This document shows, piece by piece, positions 51,315 to 60,700 of a stretch of DNA of 64,000 nucleotides. The position numbers were made by a program, and so were the translations under genes. Where the stretch lies: positions 35,087,381-35,151,380 of the forward strand of contig OZ023275.1 in assembly GCA_964007475.1 (NCBI GenBank), given 5' to 3'. Numbering within the stretch: position 1 is the first letter of the stretch; each line of letters begins with the position of its first letter. The notes under the pieces are model-generated. The model was not told the origin of the DNA. It saw only the letters and a program-made list of their open reading frames with translations, and ran no database searches. This stretch comes from Hybos culiciformis (Eukaryota; Arthropoda; Insecta; Diptera; Hybotidae).

Positions 51315-51436
51315 TGTAATTAAATCTCAATCTAATTAAACCATAGTCCCTCTACGTCCTCGTCATTGGTTCTGGGTCACTCCAAGCGTGGGACAACTCA
51401 GCACACCTTCAAATAAAAGTCACCGCACGCCACTGC

Positions 51437-52019
51437 CTTGTAGATGGTGACCGGATAATATCAGATTCGGTTGAGAAGTCTAAACTTTTTAGTCAAAACT
51501 CAACACTCGCAGCTTCAGCTCAAGATCCACCTGTATTGCCACCAGTAAACTCTTCTTTTGGAAGAGTTTACTTTAGGCAACGTGCTGTTTTAAAAGCTCT
51601 CAAAAATCTGAATACGAAAAAGTCAACTGGCCGTGATGGTATTCCGGCTGTGGTCCTGAAACATACTGCCTCTTTTCTAGCTAAACCTCTGCGCAACATT
51701 TTCTATCTTTCATATTCACTTGGCATTTACCCCACCAAGTGGAAAGTTGTGCATGTTCAGAAGGCGATAAATGCGATCCCTCTAACTACAGGCCCATTGC
51801 GCTTACTTCTATTCTTTCCAAAATAATGGAATCCCTTATTAGCAATAAAGTCAAAAAATACCTTGAATGCAACAATTGCTAAATGACCAGCAATATGGTT
51901 TTCGTACAAATAGATCGACTGGTGACCTAATGACATATTTATCCCACGAGCCAGTCTTCACAACTCCAGTGAGGCTTGTGTTGTTGGATATAGCTAAGGC
52001 TTTTGATAGTATACACGTC
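51437..52019 (+). pseudogene. LINE reverse-transcriptase fragment with two frameshifts
   Basis: The frame opens LVDGDRIISDSVEKSKLFSQ and continues through KSTGRDGIPAVVLKHTASF and YSLGIYPTKWK. It then shifts near 51760 to DPSNYRPIALTSILSKIMES and shifts again near 51866 to NDQQYGFRTNRSTGDLMTYL and LLDIAKAFDS, where it stops resembling RT. The catalytic YxDD part is absent. It differs in sequence from the LINE at 48402-50212, so it is a different and older family. Confidence 0.85.
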
Positions 52020-52238
52020 TTTAAGTTCATTCGCATTTCTTTTTATAAATCCTAACATTGAAAAAGTTTTTGATACTATCATATCAATGTGATTTGAAAA
52101 TGAAAGGTCAAAATTAAATAATACATTAATACCCCAAGATCTTTTATTTGAGTTGTTCTATCTATCACTACGTTATTAATACTGTAATAAAAAAACACAG
52201 GATTTTTAGCTTTGTAATATATTTAGATATATTCAGAC

Positions 52239-53360
52239 TCAAGAGTAATTTTTGAGTATAACTTTAACCCTATAAATATCAGACTCAAGAGTAATTTTTG
52301 AGTAGAACTTTAAGTCATCAACAAATAAATTAAATTCACAAAACTCAAAAATCTTACATAGATCATTTATAAAAATAATAAAGAATAATGGGCCTATATG
52401 TGTTCCCTGTCCAACTCCAGATCTTACATCAATTATTTTTTTTGATGTAATTTTAACAATATGTTTTCTATTTGACAGGTATGATTTAACCCATTGTATA
52501 AATATTGAATGGAAACCTATAGAAAGCATTTTGGACAAAAACAGATTATGATTTACCCTATCAAATGCTGGCGCAGTGAAATAAGGCCGCGGGAAATAAG
52601 GCCGCGATAGGTTTTTTGTTGCGGTCTTATTTCATTTTGAAAAATGAAATAAGGCCGCGAAAAAATCCTCGCGGTCTTATTTCATTTTGAAAAATGAAAT
52701 AAGACCGCATAAAATTCCTCGCGGCCTTATTTCGTTTTGAAAAATGAAATAAGACCGCGACAAAAAAAAAATTAATCGGAGGGCTAATTTCATTTTGAAA
52801 AATGAAATAAGGCCGCGAGGATTTTTTCGCGGCCTTATTTCATTTTGAAAAACGAAATAATGCCGCGTAATCTTGTGAGGTGAGAACACAGGGCAGGGGG
52901 CAGCAGGGCGGCGGGCGGGCGGTTGGTCAGTGGGATTTGCGGCGAGCGCCGCAAATCCCACTGACCAACCGCCCGCCCGCCGCCCTGCTGCCCCCTGCCC
53001 TGTGTGCTCACCTCACAAGATTACGCGGCCTTATTTCGTTTATAAAAATGAAATTAGCCCTCCGAATAATTGTTTTTTTTTGTCGCGGCCTTATTTCATT
53101 TTTCAAAACGAAATAAGGCCGCGAGGAATTTTTTGCGGTCTTATTTCATTTTTCAAAATGAAATAAGACCGCGAGGATTTTTCGCGGCCTTATTTCATTT
53201 TGAAAAACGAAATAAGGCCGCGAAAAAATGTTCGCGGCCTTATTTCATTTTTCAAAATGAAATAAGACCGCAACAAAAAAACGTCGCGGCCTTATTTCCT
53301 GCGGCCTTATTTCCATCCCCCTGATTTACCCTATCAAATGCTTTTGTAAAGTCAGTATAA
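52239..53360 (-). pseudogene. LINE reverse-transcriptase fragment split by the giant palindrome
   Basis: Reading leftwards, the catalytic segment YTDFTKAFDRVNH at 53322-53360 continues after the palindrome into HNLFLSKMLSIGFHSIFIQW, WVKSYLSNRKHIVKI, GVGQGTHIGPLFFIIFIND and FVDDLKFYSKI (FVDD in place of YADD) near 52300. The two halves join exactly across the 52570-53321 insertion when one copy of its 21-bp duplication is removed. The right side is again interrupted by the element at 53361-54157. The copy is partial and inactive. Confidence 0.88.
52570..53321. repeat. giant palindrome built of GC-capped hairpins, 21-bp direct duplication
   Basis: About 750 bases form one large inverted repeat centred at 52945-52946. 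The central arms (about 73 bases each side, one mismatch, from TCTTGTGAGGTGAG to GCGGCG) are very GC-rich (GGCGGGCGGGCGG) in a strongly AT-rich region. Outside the core, each arm is a chain of about 40-base hairpins of the form GCGGCCTTATTTCATTTT and its inverse, separated by short A/T spacers. The number and fine sequence of hairpins differ between arms. The ends are imperfect inverses (GAAATAAGGCCGC). An exact direct repeat of 21 bases lies at 52549-52569 and 53322-53342 and belongs to the interrupted LINE frame, so the palindrome was inserted. The open frames over it are products of the symmetry. The class of element is unknown to me. Confidence 0.92.
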
Positions 53361-53565
53361 ATGCACAGAAAAAAATTTGCTCGTACTAATAACTAAATAA
53401 TTCGTTAAAATCAACGAAAAATTCGTTATTTTGGCTACAACGAACATTTCGTTGAAAAAAGCTCGTAGTTCGTTAAAAAAGTTCGTTATACCCCAAAACC
53501 AAAAACCTTTCAAATTCTTCAGCAAAAACACCGCAAATACGAAAGAAAAAATTTACTAGACTTCA

Positions 53566-53841
53566 TTTTTTTTTATTTATTTAATTTTTTATTTATTTCT
53601 TTTTTTATTTTCTTTTTATTTTTATTTTTTTTTATTTTTTTTTTATTTTTTTTGTTTTTATTTTTTTTTTATTTTTTTTTATTTTTTTTTATTTTTTTTT
53701 TATTTTTTTTATTTATTTTTTTTATTTTATTTATTTTTTTTATTTATTAATTTTTTTTATTTTATTTATTTATTAATTTTTTTTATTTATGTTTCTATTT
53801 TTTTTATTTATTTTTAAAATTTTTTTATTTAATTTTTTTTA
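53566..53841. repeat. T-rich low-complexity tract
   Basis: About 275 bases of T runs are broken by single A or ATTTATT steps, the counterpart of 37751-38060 in the shared core. Step pattern and length differ between copies, as expected of slippage. Confidence 0.9.
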
Positions 53842-53843
53842 TG

Positions 53844-53916
53844 CCCGCTTGTGGCTTCGAACCACTGTCCTAAACATTGCAATCCATCAACTCTTCCACT
53901 GAGCTATGAACTAAAT
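53844..53916 (-). repeat. tRNA-like module, second copy
   Basis: On the minus strand TAGCTCAGTGGAAGAG (A box/D arm) is followed about 40 bases later by GGTTCGAAGC (B box-like). It is almost identical to 38062-38133 although the surrounding elements differ. It is not a foldable tRNA. Confidence 0.65.
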
Positions 53917-54256
53917 TTACGGCAATGTGTAAAATGGAAAATATAAGTTCTGTATGGATTGTAATTTTTGTTTCCCGTATTTAACGATAACGAACTTTTT
54001 TAACGAGTACTAAAAATGAAAAAAATGTTCGTAATAAGAAAATAAACGAAATTTACGTTACAAAAACGTAATTATTCATTATTTTTCGTTATCTTAACGA
54101 GAATGTCATTAACGAACTTTTTTGACGTAATGAGTACGAGCAAATTTTTTTCTGTGTGTATAAGAATAATAATAATGAGTGAAGGAAATTCATTATTTGT
54201 GCCGAAAAGTATACTAATTTATTTTTTTGGTGATTTCAAGATACAATAAGACGATA

Positions 54257-55029
54257 TAGGCTACTTTATGCTGAAGACAAGAAAAAATAAATTTTCGTTA
54301 TACCCTTTCTGCACTGGCAGTCATCGGTTCTTGCGAAAGACGTCTTTCTTTCAGTTCTCTTTCGTCTTTTGCCATATACAAAAAAATTCCAAGAGCCGAA
54401 AGAAAGACTCATCACAGTACATACTTTGTCGTTTTGCAGCTTGTAGGTTGTTATTTTTTGTTGTTTTTCTGCCTTAAATTAATTATTTCATAGTCGTTAC
54501 ACTTATTTCTGTCTAAAAAATAATAACTAAACAGAACATTAAATTCGTAAACAATGAAAATTTGTTTTTTTTTCTGTCAAAAGTAAGTAGAAAGAGAGTC
54601 CCTTTGGCAGTGTGTACAACTTTTTCATAAGACTGTTTTAAGACGTCTTCATATTGTTTAATTATTACACTAGAGGCAGCACCTTACACGGCCTATAAAA
54701 AACTTATATTTACCTTATTTTTCCGAATTCTTGAGTTAAATAAAAAAATTTCAAACTTTTTCAAAATATATTTTTGAAAAATTTTTTTTTTCAAATTTGA
54801 ATCATCAAAATAATATACTAGTCGTCTACTTGAAAGCAGGCGACAGTAAATTTATTAAAAAGGCGACAAAAGCGACTTCAATAATACGGATTTTCAATTG
54901 ATTGTCGTCTAGGTCGCCCAGGCGACTAGACGACAAGTCGCCTGAAGGCGACAGCGACTTCCATGATACCAAATTGTCGCTTTTGGCGACTGGCGACGGC
55001 GACAGCGCCTTCCATGATAAGGGCTGATA
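54257..55029. mobile_element. GCGAC-rich hAT-like element
   Basis: A direct repeat of AGACGATA at 54249-54256 and 55030-55037, within a longer shared ATAAGACGATATA, brackets a 773-bp segment. Its right 200 bases are dense in GGCGAC/GTCGCC, for example GGCGACTGGCGACGGCGACA near 54978. The terminal inverse match is weak (TAGGC...TTTATG against TATCAGCCCTTATCATGG), so the call relies on the duplication. The GCGAC motif links it with 6540-9182. Confidence 0.6.
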
Positions 55030-55037
55030 AGACGATA

Positions 55038-56033
55038 TAATTTTTAAATATTCAAATAATTCAAATTAATCAATAATTAACATTAAATGTACCTAAAATA
55101 ACTTCAAAATAATTAAAATGAAACATGTATTTCAGAGCATTTCAATATCTTGCCTTATTTAATATGGTGTTATTTCTAAGTCTAAAAAATATTAAATTCT
55201 ATTAGTGTGCTTCCGATATTGAAAAACTCACGCTTCATGCCTGATTTGTATATAAAATATCGTATGATTATTAGTTTAATTTTAGTTTCCCTTACAAATT
55301 ATAAATTGTTTATAAATTAATTTGATCATTGAGTTCTCTTATAACAAAAATTAATAATTATACCTAAGAAGTTAGAAAATTTTAATAAGACGTGATTAAT
55401 AAAATATTTTTGTATAATTCACAATATTTTGATAAACTTAAAAATTATTTTTTTCTTTCAAAAATATTTTAATAGAAACATTTTTGTTGTACGAGTATTG
55501 CATATAATTTTTAAATTTTACACTTCTAAAGTTTAGATCTGTATCAAAGTTTCCCAAAGTTCGAAGTTGGTCAGTTGGTATTTTTTATTGAGAAATTCCA
55601 TCTAAGAAACGTTAAAGACGCCTTGTCACGAATAAAATTTCTTTTCAATAAAAGTCAAATGAAAATTATTGATTCAAACTTTATCGTTAAATAATTTAAT
55701 ATTGAACCGTTACCTAGAAACAAATTTCAGAATTGAAAATATGGAAATTAAAAAATAATTTCGATTTAGGCTTAATCTGACCTTTAATGAAAAAACCAGT
55801 TTCAATTTGATATTCGTTTTATTATATCTGTGCAACCACGATCGAAACTATTTCTAATATTTATGCATAATAGTTAATCAAACTATTCAATGAAAAAGGA
55901 ATTATTGAAATATTGAAAAGTTTTTTTCAAAAAATATAAATTTAATTAATATTGTTTAGTAAAGTACGAATTGTAAGAGTTAAAGATTTGTTGCAATTAC
56001 AACAATTTAAATTCTAGAAAAAATTTAATAATA
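55038..56033. other. AT-rich DNA upstream of the galectin gene
   Basis: No gene or clear promoter motif is visible. The region is presumed to contain the promoter and 5' UTR of the following gene. Confidence 0.4.
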
Positions 56034-56903
56034 ATGATCGTTATTAACAATTATTTCTCGATTTTTATTCTTTTTATAATTACATTAATATTGGTTGTAA
56101 TAACAGATAGTTCTGTAAGAATAAGATAAAAAAAAATTTAATAAATAAAATTAAGTAAATTAATGTAACAATATATTATTTTTTTATATTTTTATTTATA
56201 GACACCATTACGATTACCTTTACCTTTAAATGTGGATTTACCAAGTTTAAAACCGTTTCACAGAATAAAAGTATCCGGAAAAGTGGAGCCTAACGCTAAA
56301 AAGTAATTTCAAATTGAATTATCTAAATTTACATAAATTTTAAAAGTTTTATCAATCCATGTCCTGTAATCCTTTGAAACTTAACAGGAAAAAATAAAAT
56401 TGCTCCCGAGGCTATTGGTAAACCACATGTATTTATAAATGTAGGAATTTAAAGAAAAAAATTCTTTATAAAATTCCATTTTAAATGGCATTAGAACTAA
56501 GCTGGTGACTTTTTACATAAACGCATTCATTAATTGTTTTATTTTTTTTTTTAGAATAGTAATTAATCTGCAATCAAAACCTTGCATGATACATGGATCT
56601 GGATCTTGTCAAAAAGCCTTTCATTTTGAAATTCGATTTTTTAATAACCAAATTGTTAAAAATACTTTTTCATCTGGTATTGGATGGGCAAAAGAAGAAT
56701 ATGGGCCTATTTCCTATATAACTAAAGGAAATCAGCATGATTTTACTTTTATTGTTTTAGGAAATTCGTTTATAGTTATAATAGATAAAAGCTATTATGA
56801 ATCATTTAATCATAGACTACCATTGCATGTCGTAAATTCAATTTATGTTGAGGGCGATTTCGAGCTTTATTCGGTTGATTTATGTGATAATCAATGTGTT
56901 TAA
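56034..56903 (+). CDS. galectin-domain protein with N-terminal signal sequence, three exons
   Basis: Exons 56034-56114, 56202-56302 and 56555-56903 join in phase (0, then 2) into 176 residues. Exon 1 encodes a short polar start and a long hydrophobic core (FSIFILFIITLILVVI, about residues 8-23), a signal peptide or signal anchor. Exons 2-3 form one galectin fold: LPLPLNVDLPSLKPFHRIKV, SGKVEPNAKKIVINLQ, HFEIRF (84-89), IVKNTFSSGIGWAKEE (94-109), FTFIVLGNSFIVIIDKSYYE, HRLPLHVVNSIYVEGD. Compared with galectin-1, His44, Arg48, Asn61, Trp68 and Glu71 are kept (H84, R88, N97, W105, E108). Asn46 is Glu86 and Arg73 is Tyr110, so galactoside binding may be lost or altered. Classical galectins lack a signal sequence and leave the cell by another route; this one seems to enter the secretory pathway. 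Four cysteines in two CxnC pairs (C71/C79 and DLCDNQC) would suit disulphides there. The ATG chosen is the only one giving this leader in phase. Confidence 0.87.
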
Positions 56904-56916
56904 GTCAACAACTAAC

Positions 56917-56922
56917 AATAAA
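56917..56922 (+). promoter_or_regulatory. poly(A) signal of the galectin gene
   Basis: An AATAAA hexamer lies 14 bases after the stop; another is at 56986-56991. Both are plausible 3' end signals. Confidence 0.55.
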
Positions 56923-57148
56923 ATAAGTACCTATTGTAATTATATAACAACAAAATAATTATTTTATTTTTGAATTTTTGCTCTCAATAAATGGCAATTT
57001 CATTAATGTGTTTGTTTTTAATAAGGCTCTTAAGAGCTTAAATAACACTTCAATTAGTTAAGGTCAGTGGCACTTCTAGACATTTTGTCAAAGGCAAATA
57101 GAAATAATAATGGTAAAAAAATACAACCAAAATTTCTCAAATAAAAAG

Positions 57149-57355
57149 CACACGAAGCAGTCATAGAACTGCCGACAGAAGTTTATACTATGAATAACAG
57201 TGGCTACAAATGATGGGTTGCTCAGTAAAAAATGTAAATTAAAATAAAAATCAGTCCATCAGTCCAAAAGCAGTCCATTATTTGTAGCCACTGTTATTTC
57301 ATAGTTTAAATCTTAAGTATAAACTTCTGTAGGCAGCTCTATGACTGCTTCGTGT
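57149..57355. mobile_element. foldback MITE, copy 2
   Basis: It begins CACACGAAGCAGTCATAGAA and ends with the near inverse TATGACTGCTTCGTG. Arms match copy 1 (46375-46605) closely, including GTGGCTACAAATGATGG and its inverse. The centre contains a small AGTCCATCAGTCC difference, and a stretch present in one arm is missing from the other. It follows the galectin gene by about 250 bases. Confidence 0.88.
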
Positions 57356-57390
57356 TTTTTTTTATTATATTTTAGAAAGCCAAAATCATA

Positions 57391-57466
57391 TGGGCTATAT
57401 GGCTTAGTGGCTAGAACATCAGACTATAAGAGTGAAGGTGTCAGGTTCGATTCCCCAATGAATACA
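57391..57466 (+). repeat. tRNA-like module, plus strand
   Basis: TGGCTTAGTGGCTAGAAC (A box and D arm) is followed by GTGTCAGGTTCGATTCC, a perfect GGTTCGATTCC B box. The anticodon arm does not pair well here (around ACTATAAG). A working tRNA is unlikely. Confidence 0.7.
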
Positions 57467-57607
57467 TTTTTTTTTTTCATTTTTTTAATTTTTTTGAACA
57501 TAATAATTTTTAATTTTTTTGAACATAAAATTTTTATTGGTAGTATATGTAATTTTTTTGCTTGTAAAATTGGGCCCTATATATACATATATTTGAAATT
57601 AAAAAAT

Positions 57608-57684
57608 CTTGTCATTGGGAATCGAACCAGGCACCTTCAGACTTACATTCTGATGTTCTAGCCACTAAGCCATATTGTCCATAT
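57608..57684 (-). repeat. tRNA-Tyr-like module, minus strand
   Basis: On the minus strand TGGCTTAGTGGCTAGAAC and CTGGTTCGATTCC match A and B boxes. Between them, TCAGA-ATGTAAG-TCTGA forms a perfect 5-bp anticodon stem with a 7-base loop whose anticodon would be GTA (Tyr). The T stem pairs poorly and acceptor ends do not pair. I therefore read it as a tRNA-derived element and not a functional gene. Confidence 0.6.
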
Positions 57685-57709
57685 GATTTTGGGTTTCTTA
57701 AATATAATA

Positions 57710-60700
57710 AAAAAATAAGTATTCTTATCCTAATTTTTCTGAGAAAAATGATGACGATTCTGAGAAAAATTCGATTTCAAAATGTATTTTTACCCTCTAC
57801 CAAAAATCATCAAACGCCGCTAAAGAAGTATAAACTTCAAAAATAACAACCCCACTTGTTATTTATTTTTTTTTTTTTGCAATTTTCCTCATTACCCCAA
57901 AAATACAAGAAAAAAAAATTAATTCCGCGGGAGAAATATATATACTTCAACATTTTCATATATGAAAAAATGCGGTAAGTTGAAAAAAAAATTGAAAAAT
58001 TATTAAATCTGTCAGGTAAATGTTTCCAGAAAGCAAGAACAACAATAAGTCATCATGTTATTAAAATATTTTCCTTTTCGTCAGGAGCAACATTATTCAA
58101 TTATGGAATTAAATTCATGTTCCATATTTTTTAATTTTTTTTTTTATACATACATTTTTGACAAATGAAATCTTTTATAAATATAATTTTTTTATTTTTT
58201 TTTTTTGTTCAGCTTATTAAAATAATTGCAAAAAAAACGAAGAAACCTTAAAGGAATTTTGTGGCTATAATATACGTGGATTTATGTATATGATATATTC
58301 AGGTATTTTAAAGGAAATTTTTCCTGAGAAAATTTTTATAAACTTGATTTCTCTTTTTCCGCAAAACTTTAAGGAAGAAAATTTGACAGAAATTGAAACT
58401 GAAAATGATTAAAATAATATTCAAGAAGAGCAACTTATGTTTACGTAATAAATTAATAATATTTAAAAAAAAAAAATTCTCAAAACCCTCGTATAAAACT
58501 AGCGAAAATAAAGCATATCACCATTTCTATGCTTAGTATTGGAAAAAAAAATTAACACTAAATATAGTCCTATAGTGTAATATTTAATACTTATGATAGA
58601 ATATTATATGTTCTTCGTAATCGCACTATTTAATTAAATGAAATCAATTATAATTAACAGAAGTTTCATAAATATCAAAACATTCTTGTTATTTAAAAAA
58701 AAATAAAACTAAAATTCTAGACTCACAATATATTTGAACAAATTTGTATAAATTGAAGCTTTCTGTCACAGTTGTTCATGTACAAATATCTATAAAATAA
58801 TATTATATAGTATATGTAACATGTCACTTATTTTAATAAAAAAATAGAACATGCACATTATTATTATTCTTTTTGTAAATAAAAACATATGTTTTGTTTA
58901 CAAAGTTTTCAAAAATTACAATAGACATCAAAAGCACAAAATAATAATATAACATATATGTATGTACTTACATATTTAAAAAGAATAGAACAAACAATTT
59001 AGAAAATGATTATTTTTCTCTTTGTTATTATTTGTTTTTTGACTTTTAGTTATTTTTCATAATGCTAATTATAAATGCTAAAAAAAAAACAACAAGAAAA
59101 CATTTTAATATAAATTATTATGCGATTCTTTGTTGAATACATGAATGAAATTTATATACAAGATATGCAATATACTAATTATTTAATGGATGTTTGACAT
59201 ACTAATTATTAATTCTTCATAAAAAAAAACAAAGTTTTAACATATTAAAACATATTCATATTATATACCTTTTAAAAAATATACACTTCAAATTATAGAA
59301 ATATTTAATTTTAAACAATAGTTATAATTTCTGGCTTGAACAACAGAAGTTAAATTTTGACAGAAGAAGAAGACAGAGACATTTTTACTGAAATTATAAT
59401 TCTGCTGTATTTCCAAGCCCAAACGCGTAATAACTTAAAGATTTAGCATTTAAAATGCATATACTTTAAAGAAGATTTATGAATGCACTAAAAATACACG
59501 TTTTACACTACAAAAAAAAAATTAGTATAATATTAACAATGAAATCACTGTAATTTTGATATCTATACACATACTTACATTTTAATTCCAACTTTTCTAT
59601 GATAATAATTTTTTATATTTATATTTTTTAACATTATTTTTATTATTATTGTGGTTCTGGTCAGTGAATTTTATAGTTGAAAAAATATAATAAAAATCAA
59701 TTTGGGTGAAATAAACTGATACGTTAACTTTTTTTTGTTATTATTGGGAAAAAAAAAAAAAAAGGTCGCATAAAAAAGGATAAGTATATCAGTTTCAGTA
59801 CATTACTATATCAATAATATAGAAAAAAAATAAAATAAAAAAGGACTCTTCACCATTCATTCAATGATTCCTCCTCTTTTCATTTCTTTTTCTGTATTCA
59901 TATATCCAATTTTTATTATTTCAAATTAAGCAATTTGTTCATTTTTTAAGACAATTTAAGACAACCTTCTAGACCACAATAAATTTTTATTGATATAATA
60001 AAATATTATAGAAAAATAAAAAATTGAGAATAAATTTTTTCTTTTTTTTTTTTTTTCTTTTTAAGGACTATCCACACACGAGTGATTTGTTATTGAAGGA
60101 CTAATCTTTAATCGATTACAAGCATAAATCATAAAAATGAATCTCATCATAAAAAAAAATTTCTTCCCTTGTTTTTTGAAAAATATATATGTATAAGGAA
60201 AATATTCAATAACATCAAGTTGTTTTTTGGGTTTCTTTTCTCAAATTTCTTTAAAAAAATAATATCTTCGCTTATCAACCGAGTTTGAAAGAAAAATATG
60301 ATTTCCTTTAGAGTCCTTTATATATAAAATAATTTTGCATATTTTTTAGCCTTGTTCTGTTGCCGCGGCCCCAAGTATATTAATAACATTTTGTATAATA
60401 TTAATAGTATAAGTTCAGCTGTCAATCTAATAAAATTTAATCTTTTACATATAAATTTATTACATAATCGTAAAAATTTTGTTTTTAATTAACACAAAAG
60501 TGTTACCAAGGATTGCCTTTAATACCTCTATTTTCAATGTGTTTTAAAACTTTAAATTGTGCAATTTTCATTAACTTTTTTCTTCAAAAACCAAAAAAAA
60601 GTGTCTCACAACATCTCGTTATCAACATTCCAACATAACTCTGTTTAAAATAACATTGTATATTATGATAAAAGAAAAAAAAAACAATATTTAGTCATGT

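Larger units (their letters stand above)
53361..54157. mobile_element. TIR element carrying the same tRNA-like core
   Basis: Perfect 24-bp inverted ends, CACAGAAAAAAATTTGCTCG plus TACT at 53364-53387 and the complement at 54133-54156, are bordered by a direct GTATAA at 53355-53360 and 54158-54163. It is inserted in the minus-strand LINE fragment. Subterminal regions hold many AACGAA/TTCGTT repeats. The centre (about 53484-53951) is the block shared with 37676-38170. Superfamily is uncertain; the 6-bp duplication is not typical of hAT. Confidence 0.8.
57363..57709. mobile_element. palindromic element with two inverted tRNA-like modules
   Basis: The outer arms are TTATATTTTAGAAAGCCAAA then ATCATATGG, and its inverse CCATATGATTTTGGGTTTCT then TAAATATAAT. 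Each arm carries a tRNA-like module, one per strand, around an AT-rich centre. It directly abuts the T-run of the foldback MITE at 57149-57355. It could be two SINE heads that landed head to head or a foldback element that captured a tRNA. The 106-codon open frame across it is incidental. Confidence 0.7.

Noticed and set aside
52677..53324. Several 78-94 codon open frames over the giant palindrome on both strands
   Set aside because: They are mirror reads of the hairpin units (repeated NEIRPR and GLISFFKMK phrases) and have no independent coding evidence.
57341..57661. 106-codon open frame
   Set aside because: It crosses the foldback MITE end and the two tRNA-like modules and is incidental.
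57391..57684. Functional tRNA genes
   Set aside because: A and B boxes are good, but acceptor and T stems do not pair and the copies sit in a palindromic element. They are kept as tRNA-like repeats.
60355..60380. GC-rich patch TGTTGCCGCGGCCCCAAG as an exon
   Set aside because: An AG precedes it, but no consistent frame, donor or partner exon could be found on either strand.
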